A DNA stretch of 58,673 nt from Thermoplasmatota archaeon (GTDB taxonomy: Archaea; Thermoplasmatota; E2; DHVEG-1). Under the pieces are notes generated by a model that saw only the letters and a list, made by a program, of their open reading frames with translations, had not been told where the DNA came from and did not search any database. Made by a program: the position numbers and the translations under genes. The DNA lies in the NCBI GenBank assembly GCA_016927555.1, contig JAFGML010000023.1, positions 1 through 58,673 of the forward strand. The letters run 5' to 3'. Shown one piece after another: positions 23,001 to 31,587 of the stretch; the stretch's first letter is position 1, and every line of letters starts with the position of its first letter.

Positions 23001-25758
23001 TCTTGGCGTAACTCCCCATACAATCGCTAATTACTATTTCTAAATCGCCATCGTGATCAAAATCAGCGAGAGCTGGAGCGGACCAGAAACTCAAACCTTC
23101 TCCAAATGGCCAACCTGACATGGTGACTCCAGACTTATTAACAACGTAGAGGCCTCCATCTCCATGCATACATCCAACAATGATCTCCATTTCTCCGTCA
23201 TTATTAATGTCGCCAACTGCTGGTGATGAAAAAATCATTCTGTTCTGAAGGTAGATGGGCCATCCGTCAACACAAGAACCATCTATATTGTACACGTATA
23301 GTGCGCTTTCATAGAAATATCCTACAGCATTCGCACTAGGACTTGCACACACAATTTCTAGCTCGGGGTCCTCATCGAAATTTCCTACGGCTGGGTTACT
23401 GTGGACTGAAGCACCCCAATGGGACTGTTCTAACTCCCATTGGTTGATTATCGATCCGTTACCACTAACAATAACTAATGTCTCATTCCAGGCGTCATTT
23501 CCTTGGATAATGATTTCATTCCTGCCATCAAGATTTACATCTGCCATAAGTAGTGTTGGATGAAAATCACATGGAACTAATGTGTGCCATAATACGTCAC
23601 CAGAATACGTAAATGCATATAATACAGAATCTCCCAAGAGTGGATCAATGTAATTGAAATTATACGCAATAATCTCATTAAAACCGTCGTTATCGAGATC
23701 ACCGACCAAAGGCATAGGCAAGTTGCCCCCAGCTGCATATAAATTTCCAACATTCCCAACCCAATACAAAGACCCATTCTCTCTAAAGACTTTTATCTTC
23801 GGTGGATCCCCGCCTGAATAGATTATTATCTCACTAAGACCATCGTTATCTAAATCGCTCACAACAGGTTCCAACAGACCTGGCCAATACCAATAATTTT
23901 CCTCTCCTGCTTCTAATTCAGCATTTATCCTCTTTGGCCAGCCTTTTTTTAATGTAGGATCAATGTAGATGTTTGTACTGTACGCAAAAACCTGCTCTCC
24001 GGTTCTATTGACTGTCAGACGAAGGATGTAGAAATCCCCATTTGTTATATGACTGGTATTCCAAGATGCTAACGTATCGTTATACACTGGGCAGGTTCCT
24101 CCATTGACAAGACTCACACCCTCTGTAGACCACCCAGAAGGCTCTAGAGACAGACAATAGTCTACAGTGTAAGATGTAAAATTACTATGATTTGGGGCTG
24201 TACCAATAATGTCTATTACCTCTCCTGCCCTAAAGATATCATTATTCAATGGGTAAAACAGCTCAGTTTTGTTCAGCAAATCTATATGTAATTCTGTCAG
24301 TTGTTCTTCGATGATAACTGCAGTTGTAACAACATCTTCATAGTGATTTTTGGTAATTTTCACTTCTCTGACCATGGGAGTTAAATTGGTTGTTACGGGT
24401 GTAGTACCACGATAAATATACTGTTGTGTTTCTAAATCTTTGATATACACCCGTGCGTTGGGTGGGTTTGATGTCACATGTAATGCTCCATAGTCAAAGT
24501 CCAGCATTCCGCAGCCTTCGAAAATTGAAGCATTTGAATCATTACAATCAGGTATGATATTGGTACAAGGACAGTACGCTGGTTTCTCTCCAATGCCCCA
24601 GTTGCAGTATCCGTCATTATCGTTATCGTTACAGAACACAATATGAGGAGTTGGTGGAACAGGAGCATCAAGTGCATGGACAAAAAAAGAATCAATGCAA
24701 CACTCACCCATAACAATTCTAAAGTACCCCTCTTCTCCCCAGTCTGTCCCCCAACTGTTCTTACAAATCCAGTACTCTAAACCATCGTACGAACCAAAAC
24801 CCACAATAACAATTGCATGGTACCCTGCAAGGTCTCCATAGACATGAGAGTAGACACCGCCCTCATAGTCAAAGAAATCATAGTACACTTCCATACCAGT
24901 GACTAGCGGTCCTTTTGTCATCAGAGCATTTTTTATATCATCAACTTGAAGAGGAACATCTTGCCACGATAGTATGCTCCATGCACCTTGCTCCCAGTTG
25001 GGGCATTTCACTGAACAATCATCGTTTAAAGCTGTATACAGAAAACAAGACTCATTGCACACCCCGTTTTGTTGGATATAATCTAAAGCCAGATCTGGCC
25101 ATCCGCCACCGCAAGAACCTGCTCCGCTACAGGACACCAAATCCTGCTCAGAAAGATTTACTTGTACATAGGGATCATTGTAATACGCCTTGATATGACC
25201 CTCTAATGCACCAATGACTGCAAACGCCCAGCAGCTCCCGCAAGCCGCCTGATCTTTAACTGGTGTGATGTAACTTACTCCATGTTGCGTCATCCAATTA
25301 AAATAGTCAGGAAGGCACCCTCCTTCTGTGTTAAAAGTTCCAGGTAGTTTTCTTCTACTTTCCACTTTCTCAAAATCAAGTTCTAAACCAAGATAGCCAT
25401 CGAATTCCTCCACCGGCATACCCGTGAATTTATTTTCAGCGGCTCTCCATAGAGCACCTTTTTCAGAAATCTCGTCATTTCTCTCAAGAGGCGTTTTTCT
25501 CTCTTCGATAGTACTTACATCAGTGAGTTCAAAAAAATCATCATCAAAAAAAGAATCATACATTTTTATAGATTTAATCTCATCGTCATTAGAGGCAGAA
25601 GTAGTACTCTCGCCTTGACGTACCTTCTCTTCACCGATATGAAAAATGTCATCCAACGTAAGCGTTGCTAAGACGGGGGTTATGGACGATAGAACTATAG
25701 ATATGACAACAGCAATCATTAAGGATGTTTCTATAGTTCTCCTCATATTCTTTTTCAT
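20089..25758 (-). CDS. Giant secreted papain-family (C1) peptidase with PEGA, FG-GAP, PKD and beta-helix modules
   Basis: A 1889-residue exported protein. After the signal peptide (1-31) comes an acidic propeptide-like part, then a C1A peptidase with a complete active site: Gln170, Cys176 (DQAACGSCWAFA), His314 (GYHAIVIVGFG), Asn334 (CKNSWGTDWGEEGYF). Next are a Ca-binding NDNDNDGYCN segment, a PEGA domain (LHVTSNPPNARVYI), about 450 residues of FG-GAP/VCBS repeats (SDLDNDGLSEIII, GDINNDGEMEIIV, ADFDHDGDLEIVI), two PKD domains (WNFGDGNES, WDFGDGSN), a NosD-type right-handed beta-helix starting VWVDDDFN, and two further PKD domains plus one related module. No C-terminal anchor is visible. It should digest extracellular protein while the other modules bind particles or matrix. 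Its upstream GGTGATGAGG is the ribosome site. Confidence 0.92.
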   Translation of the reverse strand: MKKNMRRTIETSLMIAVVISIVLSSITPVLATLTLDDIFHIGEEKVRQGESTTSASNDDEIKSIKMYDSFFDDDFFELTDVSTIEERKTPLERNDEISEKGALWRAAENKFTGMPVEEFDGYLGLELDFEKVESRRKLPGTFNTEGGCLPDYFNWMTQHGVSYITPVKDQAACGSCWAFAVIGALEGHIKAYYNDPYVQVNLSEQDLVSCSGAGSCGGGWPDLALDYIQQNGVCNESCFLYTALNDDCSVKCPNWEQGAWSILSWQDVPLQVDDIKNALMTKGPLVTGMEVYYDFFDYEGGVYSHVYGDLAGYHAIVIVGFGSYDGLEYWICKNSWGTDWGEEGYFRIVMGECCIDSFFVHALDAPVPPTPHIVFCNDNDNDGYCNWGIGEKPAYCPCTNIIPDCNDSNASIFEGCGMLDFDYGALHVTSNPPNARVYIKDLETQQYIYRGTTPVTTNLTPMVREVKITKNHYEDVVTTAVIIEEQLTELHIDLLNKTELFYPLNNDIFRAGEVIDIIGTAPNHSNFTSYTVDYCLSLEPSGWSTEGVSLVNGGTCPVYNDTLASWNTSHITNGDFYILRLTVNRTGEQVFAYSTNIYIDPTLKKGWPKRINAELEAGEENYWYWPGLLEPVVSDLDNDGLSEIIIYSGGDPPKIKVFRENGSLYWVGNVGNLYAAGGNLPMPLVGDLDNDGFNEIIAYNFNYIDPLLGDSVLYAFTYSGDVLWHTLVPCDFHPTLLMADVNLDGRNEIIIQGNDAWNETLVIVSGNGSIINQWELEQSHWGASVHSNPAVGNFDEDPELEIVCASPSANAVGYFYESALYVYNIDGSCVDGWPIYLQNRMIFSSPAVGDINNDGEMEIIVGCMHGDGGLYVVNKSGVTMSGWPFGEGLSFWSAPALADFDHDGDLEIVISDCMGSYAKTYVLHHNGSLCAGWPQSILWPGYYSPVVGDVNGDGIADIVETAGDGFYPNIATHGGVFAWEYNGTRISGFPKVTEVDAQAPAVIADIDGDNKVEIIASSDMDYDWETQESKRRGSLYVWEMDGYYNITTMEWPTFHHDNHHTGLYHTEALHAFANGPYPGFVDVPVQFSGIATGGQPPYSWHWNFGDGNESWTQNPNHTFTSLGCYIVTLIVADHLNNTAADMTIAIIIQPNSLVVSANGPYTGYVNEPIQFTSSAQGGIPPYNWTWDFGDGSNLSPSPNPQHIYNETGAYLVTVTVTDSHNTRRNDTALVTISTIPSLVWVDDDFNETTLGWGIDHFNTVQDGVDAVSNHGTIYVFNGVYNDSVLLNKSVNLIGENKNNTIIIGDSWEPVLLLSADNINISKFTIIDDTSYRGIEIASTHNLLSHNIIHANYSGIYVTQPFNTIEGNIIISNNQGIVVMGTSNIIIRDNTIASYPIGIGLAASSSVQLINNQLIATSIYIDGYSLDQWTTHILLNNTVNGKLIRYYSNTTNIIVPTDSGQIILAHCTNMTIRDLNISDPVIGILAGFSHHNTMCENSFTNNIIGLILSSGCEYNTIFHNNFIDNMYFGAYDVNNNNTWYDTTLQEGNYWSDFDEPAEGAWDNDSNGIVDTPYHIPMIEGNQDLYPFIQPNGWKLNHPPVANFTYSPEQPTILDIVQFSDLSIDQDGNITGWHWEFGDGTISYSPNPTHQYNNNGAYLVVLTVWDNENATGTINKTIFVVGMPPLANFSFTPAIPTPNETVFFMDTSVDFDGEIISWWWDFGDDYYSSRQHPKHCYDEEGMYNVSLTVTDSDGAQDTTVKIIVVLYPNNPPNIPDTPTGLPFSISGRTCTFTTTTIDPENHSVFYLFDWGDNMNSGWLGPFVSGETIHANHSWNLSGLYQVRVKAKDIYSDESNWSRSHIISILSLGVNTGSGSSNTSQSERDDKTRDNI

Positions 25759-26000
25759 TCCTCATCACCACCTATTCTCTCTATATGGTTGGAATACTCC
25801 ATACACTTTTCCAGGTAATGCCGATTCGTTTTCTCAATAGTTGTATATTAACCTATCATGTGAATCCTTCGAATTGGAATTTTAACTATCTGTAAAAATG
25901 ATTTCAGTAAAGAGAAATCGATAGAAATAAAATGCAAACTGAATTCTCTCTTTGCTGTTACAAGTATGTAGCATCAGGCTGGACAACACAAGAAATCGCC

Positions 26001-28298
26001 TTAGACGTCTGTGTTCAGTGTTGGTCTGCCTTGATCGTGGAATCCATTGTTGGGCTCATAGGGGTTGAATGCAGGATCCCCATACAAGGTGCGGACGTAG
26101 AAGGTTGGTGGTTCTGTGTCAACCTGTTTTTCACCCCGGAGTGCTTCCCCGAGGCTCCAGTCATCAACAATTAAATGATTCTCTAGTGTTGTTAACCCTG
26201 CCTCTTGTCCTGTCTCCCGTGTAGCGCCGATGAACCCGTTGCACCCTGCGTGCAGCATGGTCAGACCGATGTTCATCTGCGGGGGCAGTCCATCGGTGCG
26301 TCCCATGAGGCAGGCAGATGACAGGAAGAGGCTTGGTTTTTCGAACACCCAGGTTTTTGCATGGGCGACATCCACTGCCTTGGAGTACATGTCAAACCCG
26401 TACAGTGATGCTGGGAACCAGAACCAGTCGCCATGGCCTAGGTACTCGATGTAGTTGGCACCTGTGTAGACGTCCAGGAGACCTGTGATCTGCCGACCGT
26501 TCCGGAGCACACCGTACACGTGTGAGCTAAATCCATAGGCTCTGATTTCCCTGGCGTAGGGTATCTGATGGAAGATGCCACCGGTCTCCCCGAATCCTTC
26601 ACCGAAGACGAAGTTGAACCGCGTGTGCCAGTCCTCTGGTTCACCGCACAGGGTGTTGTAGAAGAACGTACGGGCAATAAGGACTGAGGCATCTGAAGCA
26701 TCCCAGCTGATGAGTCGTCCCACGGAGAGACTCTGGTTGAGTGAGTACGGGTTATCTGAGGGTAACCCTCGGTCAGGGTACCCCTGTTGTGAAGGACCGT
26801 AGTAGTACATCGGAATCATCGTGGTGTCAGCAAGGAGAGCAAGCCAGGCAGGACCCTGGAGGTACCCGTTGAGGAGGTCATGGGTGTTGAGCTTATCGAG
26901 GGTTGCATTCACCTGGCGTACAATCGCATCGACTTTTTCGTTTGTGAACTGATGAAGCGATTCAGTGTACCAGGGACCTGCGGCGGTTCCTTCAGCAGCT
27001 GTTTCATAGGAGTCGTCAGTCAGCTCCCATGACGAGTTTGCAATGAGCAGACCACCATGTGCTGCTGTCAGATACGGTGCGAGGACAGACAAGTTGGGGA
27101 TGAGGGGAAGATGGGGGCTTGTGAGTCTGCTTATCGTTGCTGTGAACTGGAGATCCTCATTGAGATAGGAGAACCCGCGTTGGAGAAAGTATCCTCCTTT
27201 TATCCCGTGATAGAGGGTGACGTTGAGTGTGTAGTTTCCTGACAGGTTACAGGTGAGTGTCTCTACATAGGTCTTTCCAAAGTCATAGCCCATGCTGTTT
27301 GCATACGCAACGACGTGACCTTTTGGGTCATACAGGGTGAGAAAGAGGAGAGGATGGATTGGTGAGAATTTTTCCAAAACTGGGTTTTTTTGCACGATTT
27401 CTGCATCAATCTGCACTCTATTGGTATCCTCAGGGACGTAGACGACGTACTGTTGCGTGCTGGTTCCATAGATGTCAATTTCTCTGCTGAGGAGAGTGAG
27501 TTTTAGATTTGAAAAATGGTCTGTGTATTCTGTGTTGGTTGTTGAGGTAACGGATGGTGGTTGCACATCAGAGGGGTTCGTCATTGTGATATAGTTGAGA
27601 GCACCGAAGTGTTGTTTGATGACGGCAAGGATAGTATCTGTGATGGTGTCTTCATCGGGAAGAGACATACAGGTGATATTCGGAAGGTTGACAGGGATGT
27701 TTCCGATGAGATAGGCGGAAGTGACTTGGAGTTGGGTACATACTGTCTGAATCTCTGGTTCGTTGTTGTCATAGATGAGAAGTGGGATGTTGAGGTAGCT
27801 GGCAAGGGGTGTGGCAAGCATGCTGAGGTGGTATGCATTAGGGGTGGTGTACGGGAGGATGAGGGCGGCGGGTGCTGTGGTATACAGCTGGAGAGCAAGT
27901 GTGAGGGCAACGGATGCTGGTGAGCCGGTGAGTTCAGTGACAGGATAGGAGGTGTTCAGCTGCTGACCCAGGACAAGAAGGGACGGAGGTGATGAGGGGA
28001 GGTACGTCTCAAGGAATCTGTTCTGTGCATCGGTGAGATTGTTTTCTTTGGAGATGAGGAGCGGGAGTAGTCCGGTGGTGTTTGTTGTCCTGTCGTACCA
28101 ACAGGCTGCGTTGGTCCCTAGGAGTCCGAAGAAAGGATCGCTGTCTGTGACAATGACGGCGTCTGCGGGTTGATTCCTCAGTGCTGACGTATGGTGTGTG
28201 GTGACCGCAGTACTGCTAGAAAGGTGTGTGCCACTTGTGAGATGTACCGAGGCAAGACAGAGGAGAAGTATGAGGAATAGGATCCTGATGTGTTTCAT
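26001..28298 (-). CDS. Secreted C25 (gingipain-like) peptidase with CW_binding_2-like N-terminus
   Basis: A 765-residue protein with a signal peptide (1-23). The region of about 45-215 alternates ILV-rich strands in the manner of cell-wall-binding repeat 2 domains (ASVALTLALQLY...AALILPYTTPNAYHLSMLATPLASYLNIPLLIY...SAYLIGNIP). A beta domain follows (pre-peptidase-like, DRVQI...NYTLNVTLYHG). The C-terminal part holds the gingipain dyad: His622 in YLGHGDW and Cys663 in LFLSSACLMG, and ends with LYGDPAFNPYEP, the common C25 end motif. Activity is therefore expected, with unknown specificity. No anchor is seen. It is one of three C25-like proteins in the window. Confidence 0.82.
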   Translation of the reverse strand: MKHIRILFLILLLCLASVHLTSGTHLSSSTAVTTHHTSALRNQPADAVIVTDSDPFFGLLGTNAACWYDRTTNTTGLLPLLISKENNLTDAQNRFLETYLPSSPPSLLVLGQQLNTSYPVTELTGSPASVALTLALQLYTTAPAALILPYTTPNAYHLSMLATPLASYLNIPLLIYDNNEPEIQTVCTQLQVTSAYLIGNIPVNLPNITCMSLPDEDTITDTILAVIKQHFGALNYITMTNPSDVQPPSVTSTTNTEYTDHFSNLKLTLLSREIDIYGTSTQQYVVYVPEDTNRVQIDAEIVQKNPVLEKFSPIHPLLFLTLYDPKGHVVAYANSMGYDFGKTYVETLTCNLSGNYTLNVTLYHGIKGGYFLQRGFSYLNEDLQFTATISRLTSPHLPLIPNLSVLAPYLTAAHGGLLIANSSWELTDDSYETAAEGTAAGPWYTESLHQFTNEKVDAIVRQVNATLDKLNTHDLLNGYLQGPAWLALLADTTMIPMYYYGPSQQGYPDRGLPSDNPYSLNQSLSVGRLISWDASDASVLIARTFFYNTLCGEPEDWHTRFNFVFGEGFGETGGIFHQIPYAREIRAYGFSSHVYGVLRNGRQITGLLDVYTGANYIEYLGHGDWFWFPASLYGFDMYSKAVDVAHAKTWVFEKPSLFLSSACLMGRTDGLPPQMNIGLTMLHAGCNGFIGATRETGQEAGLTTLENHLIVDDWSLGEALRGEKQVDTEPPTFYVRTLYGDPAFNPYEPNNGFHDQGRPTLNTDV

Positions 28299-28401
28299 GT
28301 GTGATATTTATAGAGGCGAGGATATTAATAAACTTTTCATCAAATGACTTTGCCGTAGGGGTTGTATCTTGTACAAAAAAGTTACATCAGGATGTGACTC
28401 T

Positions 28402-28423
28402 AAAAAAAAGAGAGAAGAAAGGA
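28402..28423 (-). terminator. T-run terminator of hsp20
   Basis: The minus strand has eight T preceded by CTTCTCTC, just after the hsp20 stop at 28433. Confidence 0.5.
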
Positions 28424-28432
28424 GGGGTGGGT

Positions 28433-28951
28433 TTACTTTACTTTTATCTTTGTTGACTTGTACGCTGGCTTTGCTTCGACTTTCGGTATGGTGAGGTGCA
28501 GGACCCCATCGTGGAGTTGTGCGTCGACGGTGTCTGCTTTGACTTCCTCGGGGAATTCGACCTTGCGGTAGAAGCTCATGCTGCTGCGTTCTCGTCTGAG
28601 CCAGTTCTTGTGTTTCTCGTCGTCCTTTGTTTCATGTGTTGCTGAGATTTCTATGGTGTTTGGTGAGACCTCGATGGTGATGTTGTCTTTTGGAATCCCA
28701 GGCATTTCCAGCTTCATTTCGTATTGGTTTCCAAGGTCAGCGACATCCATCATGGGTGCGCGGATGTCTTCAAAGGTGCTCAGGATGTTGCTGTGTGGTC
28801 TCCAGAAGAGGTCGTCGAAGTTGGATCGGAACTGGTCGAAGAGTTGGTCCATGTCGGTCCAGAGGTCGTAGGGTCGTCGTTGGGTGATTTCAGCTTTCTT
28901 TTCGTCGGTTGGTCGTACAGCTAATTTGTCTTTTTTTCCCATTATTGCCAT
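28433..28951 (-). CDS. hsp20: Small heat shock protein Hsp20
   Basis: A 172-residue sHSP. A variable N-terminal arm (residues 1-65, with PYDLWTDMDQLFDQFRSNFDDLF) is followed by the alpha-crystallin domain (about 66-160): APMMDVADLGNQYEMKLEMPGIPKDNITIEVSPNTIEIS, the FYRKVEFPEEV segment and DGVLHLTIPKVE. The extreme C-terminus KSTKIKVK has the I-x-V oligomer-locking motif. ATP-independent chaperone that holds unfolding proteins. A strong TTAGGAGGT ribosome site and a TTTTTATAG TATA box lie upstream. Single gene with its own terminator. Confidence 0.95.
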   Translation of the reverse strand: MAIMGKKDKLAVRPTDEKKAEITQRRPYDLWTDMDQLFDQFRSNFDDLFWRPHSNILSTFEDIRAPMMDVADLGNQYEMKLEMPGIPKDNITIEVSPNTIEISATHETKDDEKHKNWLRRERSSMSFYRKVEFPEEVKADTVDAQLHDGVLHLTIPKVEAKPAYKSTKIKVK

Positions 28952-29063
28952 AGGTTTTACCTCCTAATTTCCTTTTTCTTAAAAATCGGAATATATGCAC
29001 ATCTATAAAAATTTTACTCTTGCTTGCTATTGTCGTTCATACCGCCTTGCTGTTGATGAGATA

Positions 29064-29107
29064 ACTATTTAAATGATAATTGTATACGTGTAACACGCTA
29101 ACGTATA
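29064..29107 (+). promoter_or_regulatory. TATA box and 7-bp inverted repeat before the candidate RiPP precursor
   Basis: CTATTTAAATG at 29065-29075 is a TATA candidate. It is followed at 29083-29107 by TATACGT, an 11-base spacer and ACGTATA, a perfect 7-bp inverted repeat spanning the expected transcription start. It may be an operator or a leader hairpin. Confidence 0.45.
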
Positions 29108-29134
29108 GCAATTAAGTTAGGCAAGGAGGTATAC

Positions 29135-29374
29135 ATGAAGGGAAAATCAAAACATCTCCAAACCAAGCTCCACGACCTGGGGCACACGCTAGGACTCAAC
29201 GACACAGATATTGCCAATGCGAAACAAACAGCATGCAGTATGCTGAGTGTGGCACTCGCAGCGACTCTCGTCATCATCATTGGAAAATTCGCAACCACAC
29301 AACTCGACGCTGTTGGTCTCTACTACACAGGAGTCAGCATAAAGGATTTCGGTCTTCTCAGTAGATTCTTCTGA
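29135..29374 (+). CDS. 79-residue peptide, candidate precursor of a radical SAM-modified peptide
   Basis: A small protein with a strong AAGGAGGT ribosome site. The N-terminal part is polar and helical (MKGKSKHLQTKLHDLGHTLG...DIANAKQT), as in leader peptides. A hydrophobic helix follows (ACSMLSVALAATLVIIIGKF, 34-53), then a C-terminal TTQLDAVGLYYTGVSIKDFG and LLSRFF. There is only one Cys (34), so a multi-thioether sactipeptide is unlikely; aromatic residues (YY, FF) in the tail would be the more likely targets. It is followed after a perfect 13-bp hairpin by a radical SAM/SPASM gene in the same direction, the arrangement seen for many peptide-modifying systems. The role as substrate is inference; it could instead be a small membrane subunit. 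Confidence 0.6.
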   Translation: MKGKSKHLQTKLHDLGHTLGLNDTDIANAKQTACSMLSVALAATLVIIIGKFATTQLDAVGLYYTGVSIKDFGLLSRFF

Positions 29375-29385
29375 GAAAAAACAAG

Positions 29386-29432
29386 AGAAACACTGCTAAA
29401 GACCCCCAACCTCCTCTTATAGCAGTGTTTCT
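29386..29432 (+). terminator. Perfect 13-bp inverted repeat between peptide and radical SAM genes
   Basis: AGAAACACTGCTA (29386-29398) and TAGCAGTGTTTCT (29420-29432) are perfect complements around a 21-base loop. Placed between the small peptide gene and the maturase gene, it could act as partial terminator or mRNA stabiliser, giving more peptide than enzyme. Confidence 0.65.
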
Positions 29433-29456
29433 TCCAATTTACATAAGAGATTTCTC

Positions 29457-30512
29457 ATGAGAAAAAAATACATCCCGCTGAGTGTCGCCTGGGAACTCAC
29501 CCTGTCCTGCAACATGCGCTGCATGCACTGCGGTTCATCAGCAGGAACGACCCGGGACAAAGAATTAACAACTACTGAAGCTCTCAACCTGTGCAGCCAG
29601 CTTGCAGATCTCCATGCAAAGTACATCAACCTCACTGGTGGTGAAGCAATCCTGCGAAAAGGCTGGTACGACATCAGCAAAGCAATCAAAGACCTCGGCA
29701 TGGAAGTCAGCGTTCTTTCAAACGGTCTCGCACTCACCGACACTATGATTCAACAACTCCGGAACGCTGGTGTCTATGCCATCGCGTTGAGTTTAGACGG
29801 TGGAACACCACACACACATGACAGCATACGAGGAGTCCCCGGGTCGTTTCACACGTGCCTTGATCGGTTGAAGCAACTACGAGAAGAAAACCTCCCAGTC
29901 ACCGTCATCACCACGGTTCATAAACGCAATTTCCATGAGCTACCCCTCATCCGTGATCTCATCCTGGGGAAGACAAAAGCCTGGCAGATACAAATCGCAG
30001 TTCCTATTGGACGATTCCCTACAAACCTCATTGTAAGTAAAGAAGAATTCTATGCAGTCGCTCTCTTCATTGCAGCAACACGGAAACGCTACTCTGTTAG
30101 AGAGCTGGCTGTCATGGGTGCGCATAGCATCGGGTACCATTCACAAATCATTCGAAACACCATGGTCTCGCCCGTCTGGAAGGGATGTCAAGCAGGCATC
30201 AGTGTGCTAGGGATACAGAGCAACGGCAACATCAAAGGATGCCTGTCGCTTCCAGACTCCTTCATAGAAGGAAACATTCGCCAGAAACCACTGGCTGACA
30301 TTTGGAATGATCAGAAAGCGTTCTCCTACACAAGGGACTGTACACCATCTGATTTGAAAAACCAGTGTGCGACGTGTCGATATGGACGCTCCTGCAGAGG
30401 TGGATGTACCACGGTCTCAGCGTCACTGACCGGTGCTCCACATTGTGATCCCTACTGTCTTCGTGACATTGAAATGTACATGATCGCCAAGGAGGAACGC
30501 CTCATATCTTGA
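29457..30512 (+). CDS. Radical SAM/SPASM-domain peptide-maturase-like enzyme
   Basis: A 351-residue protein. The radical SAM iron-sulfur motif is CNMRCMHC (CX3CX2C, residues 18-25), with the SAM-binding GGE (NLTGGEAIL) and the ALSLDGG strand. The C-terminal SPASM region has cysteines for auxiliary clusters: KGC, KGCLSLP, NQCATCRYGRSCRGGCTT and HCDPYCLRDIE. This architecture is that of PqqE/anSME-type enzymes acting on peptides or proteins. It is 82 bases downstream of the 79-residue peptide, so modification of that peptide is the simplest hypothesis. A cofactor-related role (haem or PQQ-like) is an alternative. A partial second copy of its SPASM end exists at 31588-31764. Confidence 0.9.
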   Translation: MRKKYIPLSVAWELTLSCNMRCMHCGSSAGTTRDKELTTTEALNLCSQLADLHAKYINLTGGEAILRKGWYDISKAIKDLGMEVSVLSNGLALTDTMIQQLRNAGVYAIALSLDGGTPHTHDSIRGVPGSFHTCLDRLKQLREENLPVTVITTVHKRNFHELPLIRDLILGKTKAWQIQIAVPIGRFPTNLIVSKEEFYAVALFIAATRKRYSVRELAVMGAHSIGYHSQIIRNTMVSPVWKGCQAGISVLGIQSNGNIKGCLSLPDSFIEGNIRQKPLADIWNDQKAFSYTRDCTPSDLKNQCATCRYGRSCRGGCTTVSASLTGAPHCDPYCLRDIEMYMIAKEERLIS

Positions 30513-30627
30513 TAAAAAAGATGATCCTATAATAAACATTAAGAAACGTAAAAAACTATTATTTGTAAAAAATGTTAAAATAAAGTTTAAATAATAGTAC
30601 TTGGGATAATTAGAGCGGGGAAAAAAG

Positions 30628-31584
30628 ATGAGACAAGGAAAAGCATCCAGTCAGTTACAGGCTGCTTTGGTGATTTGTGTGGTACTTGGTGTCTCGTTTG
30701 TACCCATGGTAACCGCACACGATCAACAACCTATTGATGACCAGACCCAGTGTGTGGATGTGTCAATTGAAGTGTGTGGTATGCAGGAGACTGAGAAGCA
30801 CACAGTATCGCTTCGTGAAGATGATGCGCTGCGCCTGAAGGCGATGACTCAGTCGCTCAAGGAGCGGTTAGATGCAGCTGCCACTGAAGAGGAATTCGCA
30901 CAGATTTGCTCTGAAATGGTGAGAGCTCTTGAATCTTTTGGCGTGTTACCGCCAGGTCAATCAGTTGAGAGTGTCCTGCGGCTGGTGACGAGGGGCCTAC
31001 GGGCGGATCAACGTGCGGTGCTGGGAAAGAATCGGTGTATCGACACCGAGGTTGGTGATTTAAAAAATATCAATGCCCTGTGTCTCGTCGCAGGGGCCAC
31101 AGACACAACTTTAATCATACCTTATCTCGCAGGTCTTCATTATCTATCGTATTTATCCGTATTTGGAATCCTGAAGTTAATCGTCTCGGTCCTTGAAATT
31201 TTATCACCAATACTATATAAACTCATTGTGTCCCTTATTTACGCTCTTCCATTAACACTATTTGTGTTCTACGTCGAACATATTTTCACGCCAATTCAGA
31301 AATACTTACTATATAAACCATTCATCTTTGGAAATTTTATTGTATTAGGTTACCAAAATCCTATGCCTCCTAACACTTGGCCGGCTTCTGGATGGTTGGC
31401 GACAGCAGGTGCCCTTGGAATAAAGGGTTGGAATGGTTCTTTTACAGGAGGATTTGATCTTGGTAGAGGCTTCAATGTAGGGATTATTGGGTTTACAGGA
31501 ATCAAACTAGGCTGGGGTTATGAATATCTCTGGTCAGAAGAACTATTCTATTTTGGATCTGCACTCGTTGTAAAGATAGACTGA
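30628..31584 (+). CDS. Secreted/membrane protein of unknown function beside the radical SAM genes
   Basis: A 318-residue protein with an N-terminal signal sequence (AALVICVVLGVSFVPMVTA). A charged helical part (KHTVSLREDDALRLKAMTQSLKERLDAAATEEEFAQICSEMV) follows, then two or three hydrophobic segments (about 165-225, including LKLIVSVLEILSPILYKLIVSLIYALPLTLFVFYV). A Gly/aromatic-rich C-terminal beta part ends the protein (WNGSFTGGFDLGRGFNVGIIGFTGIKLGWGYEYL). No family recognised. It lies between the radical SAM gene and a decayed radical SAM C-terminus, suggesting it was once part of a second peptide/maturase cassette or an immunity/export function. It has its own TATA candidate (GTTTAAATAATAG). 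Confidence 0.65.
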   Translation: MRQGKASSQLQAALVICVVLGVSFVPMVTAHDQQPIDDQTQCVDVSIEVCGMQETEKHTVSLREDDALRLKAMTQSLKERLDAAATEEEFAQICSEMVRALESFGVLPPGQSVESVLRLVTRGLRADQRAVLGKNRCIDTEVGDLKNINALCLVAGATDTTLIIPYLAGLHYLSYLSVFGILKLIVSVLEILSPILYKLIVSLIYALPLTLFVFYVEHIFTPIQKYLLYKPFIFGNFIVLGYQNPMPPNTWPASGWLATAGALGIKGWNGSFTGGFDLGRGFNVGIIGFTGIKLGWGYEYLWSEELFYFGSALVVKID

Positions 31585-31587
31585 TAA

